Part shown: piece by piece, positions 7,576-17,000 of the stretch
Numbering within the stretch: position 1 is the stretch's first letter
Layout of the letters: each line of letters begins with the position of its first letter
NCBI GenBank assembly: GCA_910577185.1
Contig: CAJTLR010000012.1
Coordinates: 1 to 64,000 of the forward strand
DNA: 64,000 bases
Direction of reading: 5' to 3'
Origin: an uncultured Acetatifactor sp.
GTDB taxonomy: Bacteria > Bacillota > Clostridia > Lachnospirales > Lachnospiraceae
Made by a program: the position numbers and the translations under genes
Notes under the pieces: model-generated
Told to the model about the DNA's origin: nothing
Seen by the model: the letters and a program-made list of their open reading frames with translations, nothing else
The model's database searches: none

Positions 7576-8779
7576 TTTCGTATACCCCCTTCTGGCAGTT
7601 ATAATAGTTTTTAAAATTATCTGTAGACCGCCTTTTATATTGTCCGTATAATACGGCAAAATCCCTGTCAATCATGGCGATCACATCATTCCCGTCAATG
7701 CTGTTTTCTATATCCAATTCCCCGCACAGCAGTAAAAACGTACTGCGGATCACATAATAGAGCATGATTGAGATTTCAAAATAGTGCAGTACAGGATAAA
7801 TGGCCGTCTGCACACTTCCATGGGTATAGGCATGGCACGATTTATAAAAATATTCCAGCTGTTCCAGCTCCGGATTTCTGTCAGTATCTTTACATTTCAG
7901 GTAAGCCAGGATCCCATATACAGAGTAAGGAGTTTTTGTCACTATGGAATGGTATCCGTCAATGGAATCCACCCATCCAAAATGGAGATAGTCCGCTCTG
8001 CTTTTTGCACTCTGGCAGATGCGTTTCTTAAAAAGCGTATGAAATTCTTCCGGATACCTCTGGCTGCAACAGGACTGTTCCACTTCATACATCCGGAATT
8101 TTTCATAATCGGCACAAAGAGCCTCCGGCCTGTTTAACAGCAGAAACTTTACATATATCTCAATCATGCCCCGGCATAAGGGATATGCGCCGCCGGGAAG
8201 ATTATCTTCCATGAGTGTCAGGGCGGAAAGCCCGTTATGCAGTATGCCGTAATAGAACTGCCAGCGCTTCAGCCCATAGTTATCTTTCAGCAGCAGGCTC
8301 ATTTTAACCGCGACTGCAAAAAGCTCATAGGGCAGAGGATAATATAAAAATTCCTCTCCTGAAAATAGTGTCATCTTTCTGAAATAGGAACCGGCATACC
8401 GGCGGAACCGGATTTTCTCTAACGTCTCGGAAATAAGCCGCCTCCTGTAGGAATCGTTTCTTTCATTATCCCGTACTTCCTGCCTGGTAAGGAAAATGGA
8501 ATATGCCCGGTGTATCCCGACAACCATCCTGCATATATCGTATTCCGGGGCTTCGCCTGCCCCTGTGACCATTTCCGCATCTGACCAGCGGAAATCATAA
8601 TATTTTATGAGATTATCAAATCCCAGTTCTTTCAGAACCTGATCTTTTATCTGTATCAGAAAGTTTTTGCGTATTTTTTCGCCAAATAGCTGCTTCAATG
8701 CGGTATTGTTCTGTTCAGCAATATTTTTTATTGTATGCGAATCCATAAAGGGCAGTGGTGTAAACCTTTGATTTTCCAA
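7562..8779 (-). CDS. Hypothetical 405-aa helical protein, DUF5677-like
   Basis: The best start is a TTG at 8779 behind GAGGCGAT. The protein is all-alpha in appearance, with no signal peptide or obvious membrane segments. The middle has LCRGMIEIYVKFLLLNRPEA and later CHAYTHGSVQ, which recall the DUF5677 family of uncharacterised helical proteins often found in accessory regions. That match is from memory and weak. The conserved-looking His/Tyr/Arg positions could form an active site, but no reaction can be named. It is followed directly by an overlapping xre gene, an arrangement common to accessory and stress modules. Confidence 0.6.
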   Translation of the reverse strand: MENQRFTPLPFMDSHTIKNIAEQNNTALKQLFGEKIRKNFLIQIKDQVLKELGFDNLIKYYDFRWSDAEMVTGAGEAPEYDICRMVVGIHRAYSIFLTRQEVRDNERNDSYRRRLISETLEKIRFRRYAGSYFRKMTLFSGEEFLYYPLPYELFAVAVKMSLLLKDNYGLKRWQFYYGILHNGLSALTLMEDNLPGGAYPLCRGMIEIYVKFLLLNRPEALCADYEKFRMYEVEQSCCSQRYPEEFHTLFKKRICQSAKSRADYLHFGWVDSIDGYHSIVTKTPYSVYGILAYLKCKDTDRNPELEQLEYFYKSCHAYTHGSVQTAIYPVLHYFEISIMLYYVIRSTFLLLCGELDIENSIDGNDVIAMIDRDFAVLYGQYKRRSTDNFKNYYNCQKGVYENEKR

Positions 8780-8812
8780 ATAATCGCCTCGCTTCGTTCC
8801 CCGGCGTTCCGA

Positions 8813-9094
8813 TCACAGGCCGAATTTGCGCCGGTATTCTTCTGGATTGTCCTTATATTCCTGGTACTGCTTCCGCATACAATTCCCGCATGGACGGTAT
8901 CCGGCGGCAAGAGCCGTTTTCTCGTCGGCAAAGAATACGCGGTATTCTTCATAGCTGCCAGGAAATCTCCTGATTGTGGAGAGGGCAGAGCGGCAGTCAA
9001 GACGGCCATAGATTTTCTGCTTGCTGTTCCCGCCGAAAGCGCCCGGCGTTTCAGAGAGATACTGTTTTCCATCTGCTCCAAGTAATTTGTACAT
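8813..9094 (-). CDS. Stand-alone Ada-type metal-binding domain protein
   Basis: From the ATG at 9094 (AGGAGA site) the product has 93 residues. It shows KIYGRLDCRSALSTI, then VFFADEKTALAAGYRPCGNC, the pattern of the Ada zinc-binding N-terminal domain family. That domain in Ada repairs methylphosphotriesters through a zinc-bound cysteine. Three cysteines in two groups (LDC, RPCGNC) are visible here rather than a full set of four, and no AraC or alkyltransferase domain is attached. Many bacteria encode such short stand-alone versions with no proven role. DNA repair or DNA binding is therefore only a suggestion. Confidence 0.7.
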   Translation of the reverse strand: MYKLLGADGKQYLSETPGAFGGNSKQKIYGRLDCRSALSTIRRFPGSYEEYRVFFADEKTALAAGYRPCGNCMRKQYQEYKDNPEEYRRKFGL

Positions 9095-9176
9095 AATTGT
9101 TTCTCCTAAGATTTTAAATGGTATCATTCATATGCCGGAATTAACCGCAAATCTGCAAATAAATCTAAACTTTTGG

Positions 9177-9503
9177 TTAATCATCCTCAGACAAATACCA
9201 GCCATGCTCACCGTGCTTTGGATAACCATATTCTTTCTTGTCTTTCCAGGCTCTTTTGCTCATTTCTTTATCGAACTGATTTAATATACTCTCTAATTTT
9301 ACGGCCATTGAAAAATCTTTCTCCGCGGAACACCAGTCTTGCCTGACTTTTTCGCGTTCAGATTCAAGTTCTTCATCGGATAATGATTCCATCCAGTCAT
9401 TACTATATTTTTCTTCCCCGCTTAAAAACTTAAACAGCTTCGTTCCAACAATAGCAATCGCACATAAACCCGTAATTACCCCAATTCCTTTTTTCTTATC
9501 CAT
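9177..9503 (-). CDS. Hypothetical membrane-anchored protein (108 aa)
   Basis: An N-terminal hydrophobic segment (about residues 6-24) is followed by a charged helical region (SDEELESEREKVRQDWCSAE) and a C-terminal EYGYPKHGEHGWYLSEDD. I recall that proteins with a very similar EHGWYL ending are widespread hypothetical proteins in gut Clostridia, but no function is known to me. It has an AGAGGTG ribosome site. Nothing in the neighbourhood suggests a pathway. Confidence 0.65.
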   Translation of the reverse strand: MDKKKGIGVITGLCAIAIVGTKLFKFLSGEEKYSNDWMESLSDEELESEREKVRQDWCSAEKDFSMAVKLESILNQFDKEMSKRAWKDKKEYGYPKHGEHGWYLSEDD

Positions 9504-9588
9504 AAAACACCTCTTTATTCAAACAGAATCCTGTCCCCCCGGTTAAGGTTGTCATCATCTATATTTCGCCTTATCATAAACCTTCGGT

Positions 9589-9825
9589 CTAATGTTCGTA
9601 CTCATATGGGCTACGGTATCTTTTCGACATTTCTTTATCTGTCTGTATGCTTGCCGCAGCTTCTTCCTGAGAGACAAATAATCTATGTCCCCGAACCTGA
9701 ATACCGCCTCCTTCAGCAAATCTGATAAGATACATTCCACCGGAATGTCTTATTACAGTTACCTCCCGCACAGTGCGGTTTGATTCCACTATAAAAGCCT
9801 TGTCTCCCGGCTTGAAATTTCCCAT
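9589..9825 (-). CDS. Small conserved hypothetical protein (78 aa)
   Basis: The start at 9825 follows AGGTG. The sequence begins FKPGDKAFIVESNRTVREVTV and continues with a strand-rich stretch and RLFVSQEEAAASI, which looks like a small SH3-like or Tudor-like barrel followed by a helix. Similar short proteins recur in clostridial accessory regions as far as I remember. Function unknown. Confidence 0.6.
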   Translation of the reverse strand: MGNFKPGDKAFIVESNRTVREVTVIRHSGGMYLIRFAEGGGIQVRGHRLFVSQEEAAASIQTDKEMSKRYRSPYEYEH

Positions 9826-9884
9826 TCGTATCACCTCTGATTTTTCATGAAAATATTTCTGTTATCAGCCTTGCAAACTGCAAT

Positions 9885-10319
9885 TTAATCCGCTCCTCTC
9901 CAGCAGAAAAAGCCTTCAGACAATGCAATCTTTCCTACTATTTCTTTCATGTTTTCTGATAAGTTATAAGCACTTAAATTTAGACAGTCCCATTCAAAAA
10001 CCAATAAAGCATTTTCCTCTGAAAACAGGATATTTAGTGTTCCGGAATGATTTTCCATAATCTCACTGACAGCAGCATCGATATCTTCTGGTTTCGGATT
10101 ATCATTCCACCCATTCCATAAAATGGAAGTACGGTAATAGCACATCAACTTCAATATGATATTAACATATTTATTTTTCATTTCATGGCGCTTTTCGCTG
10201 TTAAGCAAATAATACTCAACATCAAAAAAATGTCCGTTAGATGTCTTAGATACCTTTTGAGGTAAAAAGTCAATGACATAACACGGTTTATTAAGTAACG
10301 CATCAATTTTGTTGTCCAT
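9885..10319 (-). CDS. Hypothetical protein (144 aa)
   Basis: This soluble protein is rich in aromatic residues and leucine, with segments CYVIDFLPQKVSK, FDVEYYLLN and LLVFEWDCLNLSAYNL. It has a strong AAGGAG ribosome site and ends 9 residues after GFFCW. I do not recognise a family. It lies 27 bases downstream of the nitroreductase-like gene on the same strand and could be cotranscribed with it. Confidence 0.6.
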   Translation of the reverse strand: MDNKIDALLNKPCYVIDFLPQKVSKTSNGHFFDVEYYLLNSEKRHEMKNKYVNIILKLMCYYRTSILWNGWNDNPKPEDIDAAVSEIMENHSGTLNILFSEENALLVFEWDCLNLSAYNLSENMKEIVGKIALSEGFFCWRGAD

Positions 10320-10346
10320 TAGTCTGCTCCTTCAAACTGGGATTTG

Positions 10347-11012
10347 TCAAACCCATTCAAAATTATCTTTGCCTGCCCCCACTTCAAAATGGTACTTGCC
10401 AATCCCAAGATCAATTCCCGCAAAGTGTCCGCTATCGCATTCAATAGAAACCTTATTTCCGCTGCCCGCTACCTTGAATGCCTGTTTGTTTAATGCAGTA
10501 GGGGCATACAGCAGAGCGTCAACGCCGTCAAGAAACCACTGTGGCGGCTTTCCATCGTACTTGCTTACCTCTTCTGCGGTTTTAGATTTGTGCTGAACCC
10601 CTTGCGTTAAGCCATACCCAATGGCAATAACCCCGTTCACTCTGACAGAAGGATCGTCAAGATTTTTCTTTGCACCTTTGCCGTTATACATACCGCCTAC
10701 CCACCAAGTATTAAGGCCAAGTGTCTGAGCATACAAAACGATATCAGCACCGCAGTATCCGAGTTTTTCATCTAACCCAGATGTATCAAGACCGGCAAGG
10801 ACAATATAATTATTTACTCCCTTTGCTAAAAGCAGTTTTGCGACACCCGAAAGCCCATCCGAATTGCCTGTAACAAGTGCCAGCCTTAAATCATGGAGTT
10901 TATTATTTTCAGCAATTCTTTCCTCTAATAGCTTCACAATATCTATTGGAATTGGCTTATCGGTGTATTTCCGAACCATATGCCTCTCCCTGACAGCTTC
11001 TTTAATCGTCAT
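10347..11012 (-). CDS. Nitroreductase-family (TM1586-like) FMN oxidoreductase
   Basis: This 221-residue protein begins with IKEAVRERHMVRKYTDKPI, the typical FMN-phosphate-binding start of nitroreductase proteins, and continues with LGYCGADIVLYAQTLGLNTWWVGG, matching the dimer-interface and FMN-binding helix, and NGVIAIGYG. The family uses FMN and NAD(P)H to reduce nitro groups, quinones or flavins; the shorter TM1586-like members have no settled substrate. The CDS has an AGGAGG site and stands outside the conjugation operon, which terminates just upstream at 11102-11148. Its role as cargo, for example detoxification, is inference. Confidence 0.85.
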   Translation of the reverse strand: MTIKEAVRERHMVRKYTDKPIPIDIVKLLEERIAENNKLHDLRLALVTGNSDGLSGVAKLLLAKGVNNYIVLAGLDTSGLDEKLGYCGADIVLYAQTLGLNTWWVGGMYNGKGAKKNLDDPSVRVNGVIAIGYGLTQGVQHKSKTAEEVSKYDGKPPQWFLDGVDALLYAPTALNKQAFKVAGSGNKVSIECDSGHFAGIDLGIGKYHFEVGAGKDNFEWV

Positions 11013-11101
11013 AATATAACCCTCCTGGACTTAATAAATTCCGATTTTCCAACATCTCCATTATACTATAACACATCTCATCAGTGAATATATTTTTACG
11101 C

Positions 11102-11148
11102 AAAAAAAGAAAGGGTACAGCCGCCATACCGGCAAACTGTATCCTTTC
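11102..11148 (-). terminator. Terminator at the end of the ICE transfer operon
   Basis: On the minus strand AAAGGATACAG pairs with CTGTACCCTTT (one mismatch), with an inner GCCGGTATGGCGGC stem, followed by TTTTTTT. It begins about 30 bases after the relaxase stop codon and closes the long minus-strand operon. Confidence 0.8.
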
Positions 11149-11177
11149 TTCCGTTCCCGATTCGTCCGGCGGCCAGC

Positions 11178-12590
11178 TCAACGCTCCGTTTCCTGCTTTT
11201 TCTGCTGTCCGTTTTCCGCCGGTTCCAGCCCCAGGATCCGGTCAACATTCTGCTTCGCAGTCTGGTAGTCGATCATGTCCTTCCGGGCTGCTTTGTATTC
11301 CTCATACCGTTCTTTTTTCTCCGCCAGCAGTGCGGCATATTCTTCCGACAGCTGCGCCACTTTAGGAATCGGTTTCCCTCCCAGGGCGTCGAACGCCGTC
11401 TTTGCTGCTTCGTGCTTTCTGATCTCGTCCGCATGTTCCGCCCGGTATTCTTTCTTATGACGGGATTTTTTGTACTCTTTGTAAATGTCCCGCGTTTTAG
11501 AATAGTTTATGATGTGCGTTTTCAGCTGCGCTACCTCTGCCATGCGTCCTTCCAGCTGTTTGATACGGAGGGAGAGTGTATCAAAAGTTTCCCCGGCAGT
11601 TTCTGCCCGCGTTTCCAGTTCACCGTAGTCGGTGACGCCGTTTTCCACAAGAAAATTCAGGGTCTTTGCCGCCTCCTTCAGATTGAACACTTTTGCCCAG
11701 CGTTCGTAGCCTTTCCCTTTGCCGGCCTGCATCTTTGCCTGGATATCCACAAGGAGATTGACGTTTCTGCCTGCTGTCCGGCGTTTCGGTTTTACCGGTG
11801 CGGGTCTTGTGCGTGTTCCGGAGAGCCGTTCCTGCAGGGCCTCTTTTGTATAAGCGTCCCCCAGACGCTGGGAGCGGGTGAACCGCTGCTGTCCGGGAGC
11901 TAAAAATTCCAGGGACTTTCCACGGTGTTTGATTTCGTACCCTTCCTTCCTCATGCGCGACAGAAAGTCCTCAAAGTTCCTGCTGTCTGGCAGTACCCGG
12001 TCAATGGCCTGCCGCAGCTGCTCCTTATAGCTGCGCCCGCGCTTTGCCGCCGCCTTTTCCTGATACCTCTGTCCCCTGGCTTTCGGCTTTTCAATCACCG
12101 AATATCCGTGTTCCCGGCAGATCTGGTCGTTCAGACGGCGGAGGATGAGGGCAGAATTATAAAAATTATTGAATTTGCCGTCACATTCCAGGTTGGTGCT
12201 GTTAAATTCCACATGGTTATGGATATGGGCTTTGTCTACATGGGTGGCGACAAGAAACTGGTGTTTTCCCTTCGTGAATTTCATGGCCAGCTCATAGCCC
12301 AGTTTGTTGGCTTCCTCCGGCGTAATTTCACCCGGCTTGAAGGACTGGATGATACGGTAGGAGATGATGTCCCGCTCCTTCGGCTGGCTCCGCCCGGTGG
12401 CGGTTTCGTAGAGCAGCTTGCTCATTTCAAATTCTTCAGCGGCGGTTTCCGGGCTGCACATATAGGAAGACACCAGTTCCCCGTCTTTGGTCTTTTTTTC
12501 TTTCTGGTCGTAATCCAGACGGTCATGGAGCGTCTGCCTGCGGGATTTGCTCCCCATGCTTTTACGCGGGAGCAGGTCGGAAACCGCCAT
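11178..12590 (-). CDS. Conjugative relaxase, MobA/VirD2-like (MobP)
   Basis: This 470-residue protein nicks the transfer origin and pilots single-stranded DNA into the recipient. The catalytic domain is at the N-terminus: LVSSYMCSPETA at about 40-50 and the histidine cluster H117, H122, H124, H126 in THVDKAHIHNHVEFN, the metal-binding relaxase motif III. The catalytic tyrosine is probably in the first 50 residues (Y28 in DRLDYDQ or Y43). The C-terminal half is charged and coiled-coil-like. A GGGGGG ribosome site precedes the ATG. With MobC (13690) and the Toprim protein (12658) it forms the DNA-processing module at the end of the operon. A full oriT is not obvious next to it. Confidence 0.9.
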   Translation of the reverse strand: MAVSDLLPRKSMGSKSRRQTLHDRLDYDQKEKKTKDGELVSSYMCSPETAAEEFEMSKLLYETATGRSQPKERDIISYRIIQSFKPGEITPEEANKLGYELAMKFTKGKHQFLVATHVDKAHIHNHVEFNSTNLECDGKFNNFYNSALILRRLNDQICREHGYSVIEKPKARGQRYQEKAAAKRGRSYKEQLRQAIDRVLPDSRNFEDFLSRMRKEGYEIKHRGKSLEFLAPGQQRFTRSQRLGDAYTKEALQERLSGTRTRPAPVKPKRRTAGRNVNLLVDIQAKMQAGKGKGYERWAKVFNLKEAAKTLNFLVENGVTDYGELETRAETAGETFDTLSLRIKQLEGRMAEVAQLKTHIINYSKTRDIYKEYKKSRHKKEYRAEHADEIRKHEAAKTAFDALGGKPIPKVAQLSEEYAALLAEKKERYEEYKAARKDMIDYQTAKQNVDRILGLEPAENGQQKKQETER

Positions 12591-12657
12591 GCGGATCCCC
12601 CCTTTCTATAGTTTATTTGGATTCATTGACAGTTTGCTGTTCCCCTATGTTTCCTGC

Positions 12658-13614
12658 CTATGCCCGTTCTTCATATCGGGAAGCGGGACGCAGGGCCGCC
12701 GCCCTCTGGCAGAGCAGCTCATTATAGTCTTTCCCACCGGCGGCAGGCGGATTGTCCGCAATCACCTGGATGCGCCGGGAAAGTGTGGCATCTTCCCGGA
12801 CTGCCTCCCGGATCTTCTCTATCCCCAAAATTCCGGCCCGGTCATTGTCCAGGCAGAGGCTGATATGGGTGACGGCTTCATGGTCGCGGAGGAACCGGAG
12901 CAGGGCGCGTGGGGCAGTGCCGCCAAGGGACAGGTAATGGTTCCTCCCAAAATCTTCTCCCTGGAGCTTTAAAAGGGTAGCGACTGAGAGCGCGTCAATG
13001 GGGCTTTCCGCCACCGCAAGGAACGGGCTTTCCTGATCCGACGCGGGCAGGCAGAATCCATACCGCTTGTCGCTCCCGTCCACATCCATCTTAAAATCTC
13101 CATGGGTTCCCCGCAGGCAGGCATAGCGCGCTTTTCCTTCCGGATCGCGCCCCACAAAGACACAGTTCTGGTAACGGCGGCTCTCATACAAAATTTTTTC
13201 CCCGATGCACTGGCTGATGATGTCCGCGTCTATGCCGCGTTTTTGTAAATAGGACACCATCGCCTTCCCGCACCGGTTTTCTTCCGGGAGGGAAAATGGC
13301 TTCTGCTGCCGTTCCTTTTGCCCCGGTTCCGGCCTTTCCCATGCAGCCGCCCCGCGTTCGCCGCAAAGCAGTTCCACGGCAGGGACAAAGCCCATTCCCC
13401 GCACTTTGATCAGGTAGTCCAGGGCCGTCCTGCCCCCGATCCCCCGGCTGTGCCAGTGCCATTTCCCGTTGGATATCTTTAAACTGTCATGGGTCACGGT
13501 GCGGTATTCACTGCCGCCGCACCTCCTTAATTCCTGCGGCTCATAAGCCTGTAGATAGGAAAGCAGATCCCACTCCTTTGCCCGCCCGATCTGTTCTTTT
13601 GTCACTCCGGGCAT
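12658..13614 (-). CDS. Primase-like DUF3991/Toprim protein
   Basis: From the ATG at 13614 (GGAGGTG site) the protein has 318 residues. An N-terminal zinc-ribbon-like or DUF3991 region (WHWHSRGIGGRTALDYLIKV) is followed by a Toprim fold with AVAESPIDALS as its first acidic motif and ISLCLDNDRAG as the DxD motif. Proteins of this type accompany relaxases in ICEs and are thought to prime replacement-strand synthesis after transfer. It lies between mobC and the relaxase gene. A terminator-like hairpin separates it from mobC. Confidence 0.85.
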   Translation of the reverse strand: MPGVTKEQIGRAKEWDLLSYLQAYEPQELRRCGGSEYRTVTHDSLKISNGKWHWHSRGIGGRTALDYLIKVRGMGFVPAVELLCGERGAAAWERPEPGQKERQQKPFSLPEENRCGKAMVSYLQKRGIDADIISQCIGEKILYESRRYQNCVFVGRDPEGKARYACLRGTHGDFKMDVDGSDKRYGFCLPASDQESPFLAVAESPIDALSVATLLKLQGEDFGRNHYLSLGGTAPRALLRFLRDHEAVTHISLCLDNDRAGILGIEKIREAVREDATLSRRIQVIADNPPAAGGKDYNELLCQRAAALRPASRYEERA

Positions 13615-13642
13615 ATGTTTCACCTCCAAACTGTTTTGAAAT

Positions 13643-13687
13643 AAAAAAAGACGGACGCAGGAAGATACATTCCTCCCGCGCCCGTCC
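13643..13687 (-). terminator. Hairpin with T-run between mobC and the Toprim gene
   Basis: On the minus strand an imperfect stem (GACGG.GC.GGGAGGA with TCTTCCTGCGTCCGTC) is followed by TTTTTTT. It starts 3 bases after the mobC stop. It may lower expression of the Toprim and relaxase genes relative to the upstream genes; partial read-through would be needed, since no promoter is obvious after it. Confidence 0.6.
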
Positions 13688-13689
13688 AT

Positions 13690-14028
13690 TCACAGGCTGG
13701 CAAACTTCCGGAGCAGTCCCAGAAGCCCGGCCTGCGCCGCCGCATATCCTTTTTTTAGATCCTCCACATCCTCTGCATAGAGGTTCCGTGTTTCGTTGCA
13801 GCGGCGGGCGATCTGGTTTGTGTTTGCGGATATGGAGCGCAGGAGCTTACACAGTTCCTTTACGCTTTCCATATCCAGGTGTACGATATAGCCGTCTACC
13901 GCCATTTTCCTGAGATAAGCGCGTTTATTCTGTGTTCCTGCCTGCGCCATCTTCTTTTCAATCAGTTCCATTTCTTCCGGAGAAACTTTAAAGAAAAGCC
14001 CGATTGTGCGCCCTTCGCTTTTCCGCAC
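13690..14028 (-). CDS. mobC: Relaxosome accessory protein MobC
   Basis: This 112-residue protein starts with GTG at 14028 behind GGAGGTGATC and ends in a helical segment. RTIGLFFKVSPEEMELIEKK forms a ribbon-helix-helix-like start, and the region KRAYLRKMAVDGYIVHLD with IARRCNETRNLYAEDVEDLK is typical of MobC proteins, which bind oriT and help the relaxase open the DNA strands. The start overlaps the stop of the giant polyvalent gene by one base, so translation is coupled. Confidence 0.88.
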   Translation of the reverse strand: MRKSEGRTIGLFFKVSPEEMELIEKKMAQAGTQNKRAYLRKMAVDGYIVHLDMESVKELCKLLRSISANTNQIARRCNETRNLYAEDVEDLKKGYAAAQAGLLGLLRKFASL

Positions 14029-17000
14029 TAGATCACCTCCCGTTCCTGGCTTTTCTCCCTGCCGGAAATGACCGGCGTGGGGCGTTCGTATTCCTTTAAA
14101 GATTTCAATATGGACGGTTTACCGGCGGCTCTCTCCGGCGTTTCGCTTTCTTCCCGCCTCGGTTCTTCCTCCGGCGTTTCCTTCCCGGAGCCGCGCCCTT
14201 TTTCCTCATTGTCAAGAACGGTGTTCAGTTCCGCAAGACGGGCGGATTTCTCCGCCAGTTCTTCCTCCTGGGGGAAGGGCCTTTCCGCTTCCTCCTTTGC
14301 GCTCTCAAGTTCCGTATGCAGCCGCTCTAAATTCTCCTGGTGGTTTTTCAGGCTCTGGGGGATCTTCTCCAGTGCGTTGTTGATACGGGTGATGTTCCCC
14401 ACCACATCGCTGGATAATTCCGCCGTATGGGTCAGGTGCTGTTTCATGGTGACTTTAAATTTCGTGCCGTCAAAAGACAGCTTCATCGGAAAGCCCCGGT
14501 AACTGCCCAGCTCCACATCCCTGTCCGGGTCGTCCATCAGGCGGCAGGCGGCAACGATGGCCTGTCCCGCTTCCTTCCGGTCTGTGTAGACAGTCCCCAT
14601 AACCTCCATGTTGAAAGCGTCCTCTTTGACAGGATGCGCCTCCAAAAGAGGCAGGTCGGCCTTCAGGCAGTCGATGAGCAGCTCTGTTTCCTTGATTTTA
14701 TTGGGATAATAGCCCCTCACTTTATCCTGCATTTCATACTGCTGTGCCGTGTGGTTGGATTTGAGCATTTTCAGCTTTGTCACCTGGATATCCAGATCCA
14801 TCTTTTCTTTAATTCTTTGGTCGCCGGTAGCCAGCATTTTCACTTCCGCGTAGGAAAGGGCAGTGGCGTCCACATCCTCAATGGAGCGGGCCGGGGACTT
14901 GCTGGTCATGATCTGGCCGATGAATTTCTGCTTCGATTCCACCAGCCCCCAGGTGTATGCGTCAAAGGTTCCTTTTGTCACATAGCGGAAGATCTTTACA
15001 TGGCTGTTCTCATTGCCCCTGCGGACGATACGGCCGGCGCGCTGCTCTAAATCCGCAGGACGCCAGGGGCAGTCCAGGTCATGGGAAGCGATGAGCTTCG
15101 TCTGCACGTTGGTTCCTGCGCCCATTTTCTGGGTGCTTCCTAAGAGGACGCGCACCTGGCCGCTGCGGACTTTGGCGAACAATTCCGCTTTCTGGTTTTC
15201 CGTATTGGCGTCATGGATAAAAGCGATCTCTTCCGCAGGGATTCCCTTTGCAATCAGTTTCTTGCGTATATCTTCGTAAACACTGGCTTCCATAACGGTT
15301 TCTTCACCGGTTTCCGGCTCTTTCCCATCATCCGGCCCTTCTGTTTCTTTTTCCGTTTCCTTTTTCTGATCCGCCCGCCCTTTTGGGGTGGAGAGGTCGG
15401 AAAAGATAAGCTGTGTGCCTTTTGACGGGGTGCTTTCCTGCCAGATTTGGAACACGTTCTCCACACAGGCGTTGACTTTGCTGCCGGGGTCATCAGGAAG
15501 CAGCGGGTTCATGATACGCTGGTCTAAGGCCAGTTTCCGCCCATCCGATGTGATTTTCAACATGTTATCCAGACTGGGGTCTATTTTTTCCCTTCGTATC
15601 TTTTCCGCCCGTTCCGCCAGTCCCTCTACCATTTTTTTCTGTGCTTCGCTTGGCTCCGTCTGGATCGTAATATATTCCGCCTCCGGAACCGGAAGCTTCA
15701 GCATGTCGGCGGTCTGAATATCTGCGGCCTCTTTCCAGAGGTTCATCAGTTCTGGCAGGTTGTAGAACCTTGCAAATCGTGTTTTTAACCGGAATCCGGT
15801 TCCCTCCGGCTTTAATTCCACCGCTGTCACCTGTTCCCCAAATGTCGCCGCCCAGTTGTCAAAGTGTTTCAGGCTGCGTGTCTTTCCGGTGCTGTCCTGG
15901 TAGCCCTGCTCCAGCATATTGTACTGGAGGTAACGCATCATAGTGTACAGCTCCACCATGGAATTGCTTACGGGGGTTCCGGTGGCGAATACAACGCCGC
16001 GCCCGCCGGTGATCTCGTCCATGTAACGGCACTTGGCGAACATGTCGCTGGATTTCTGTGCTTTTGTCTGGCTGATGCCGGCCACATTCCTCATTTTTGT
16101 ATGCATGTAAAGGTTTTTGAACGAATGCGCCTCGTCTACAAACAGGCGGTCAACGCCCAGTTCTTCAAAATATACGGTGTCGTCTTTTTTCTTGTCATGG
16201 AGTTTTTTCAGATCTGCGGTCAGGTTCTTTTTCGTGCGCTCCATCTGCTTGATCGTAAATTTTTCATCCTTATTTGCTTTTGCTTCCGCGATTGCGTCTA
16301 CGATTTCGTTAATCTGTTCCTCAATAATCGCTTTCTGCCGCTCCGGGGAGATCGGGATTTTTTCAAACTGCGAATGGCCGATAATCACCGCGTCATAGTC
16401 GCCGGTGGCGATACGGGCGCAGAACTTTTTCCGGTTCTTCGGTTCAAAATCCTTTTTTGTAGCTACCAGCACATTTGCGCCGGGATAGAGCGCCAGGAAA
16501 TCGCCGCCCCATTGTTCCGTTAAATGGTTCGGCACGACGATCATGGATTTTTTGCACAGACCCAGCCGCTTGCTTTCCATGGCGGTAGCTACCATTTCAT
16601 AGGTTTTCCCCGCGCCTACCACATGGGCCAGCAGGCTGTTCCCTCCGTAAAGGGAGCGGGCGACGGCATTCCTCTGGTGGCGTTCCATATGGATCTCCGG
16701 GTTCATGCCGATAAAATTGATGTGCTGCCCGTCATATTCGCGGGGGCGCATGGAATTAAACATCCGGTTGTAAGTAGCGCACAGGTCAGTCCGCCGGTCG
16801 GGGTCTTTGAATATCCAGTTCTGGAATGCTTCTTTCATGGCTTCCTGCTTCTGCTGGGCGATTGCCGTTTCTTTCTCATTCAGCACGCGGGTCTCCTTGC
16901 CGTCCGCGTCATAATGGGTGTCGAAGATCTGGACACTCCGCTGGTTCAGGCTGGCTTCTAAAATTGCATACGCATTGATACGCTTCGTACCGTAAGTGTT

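Noticed and set aside
15864..16523. Long plus-strand open frames inside the giant gene
   Set aside because: All overlap conserved helicase or methylase motifs of the minus strand and lack ribosome sites; only the tnpV frame has both a site and a family match.
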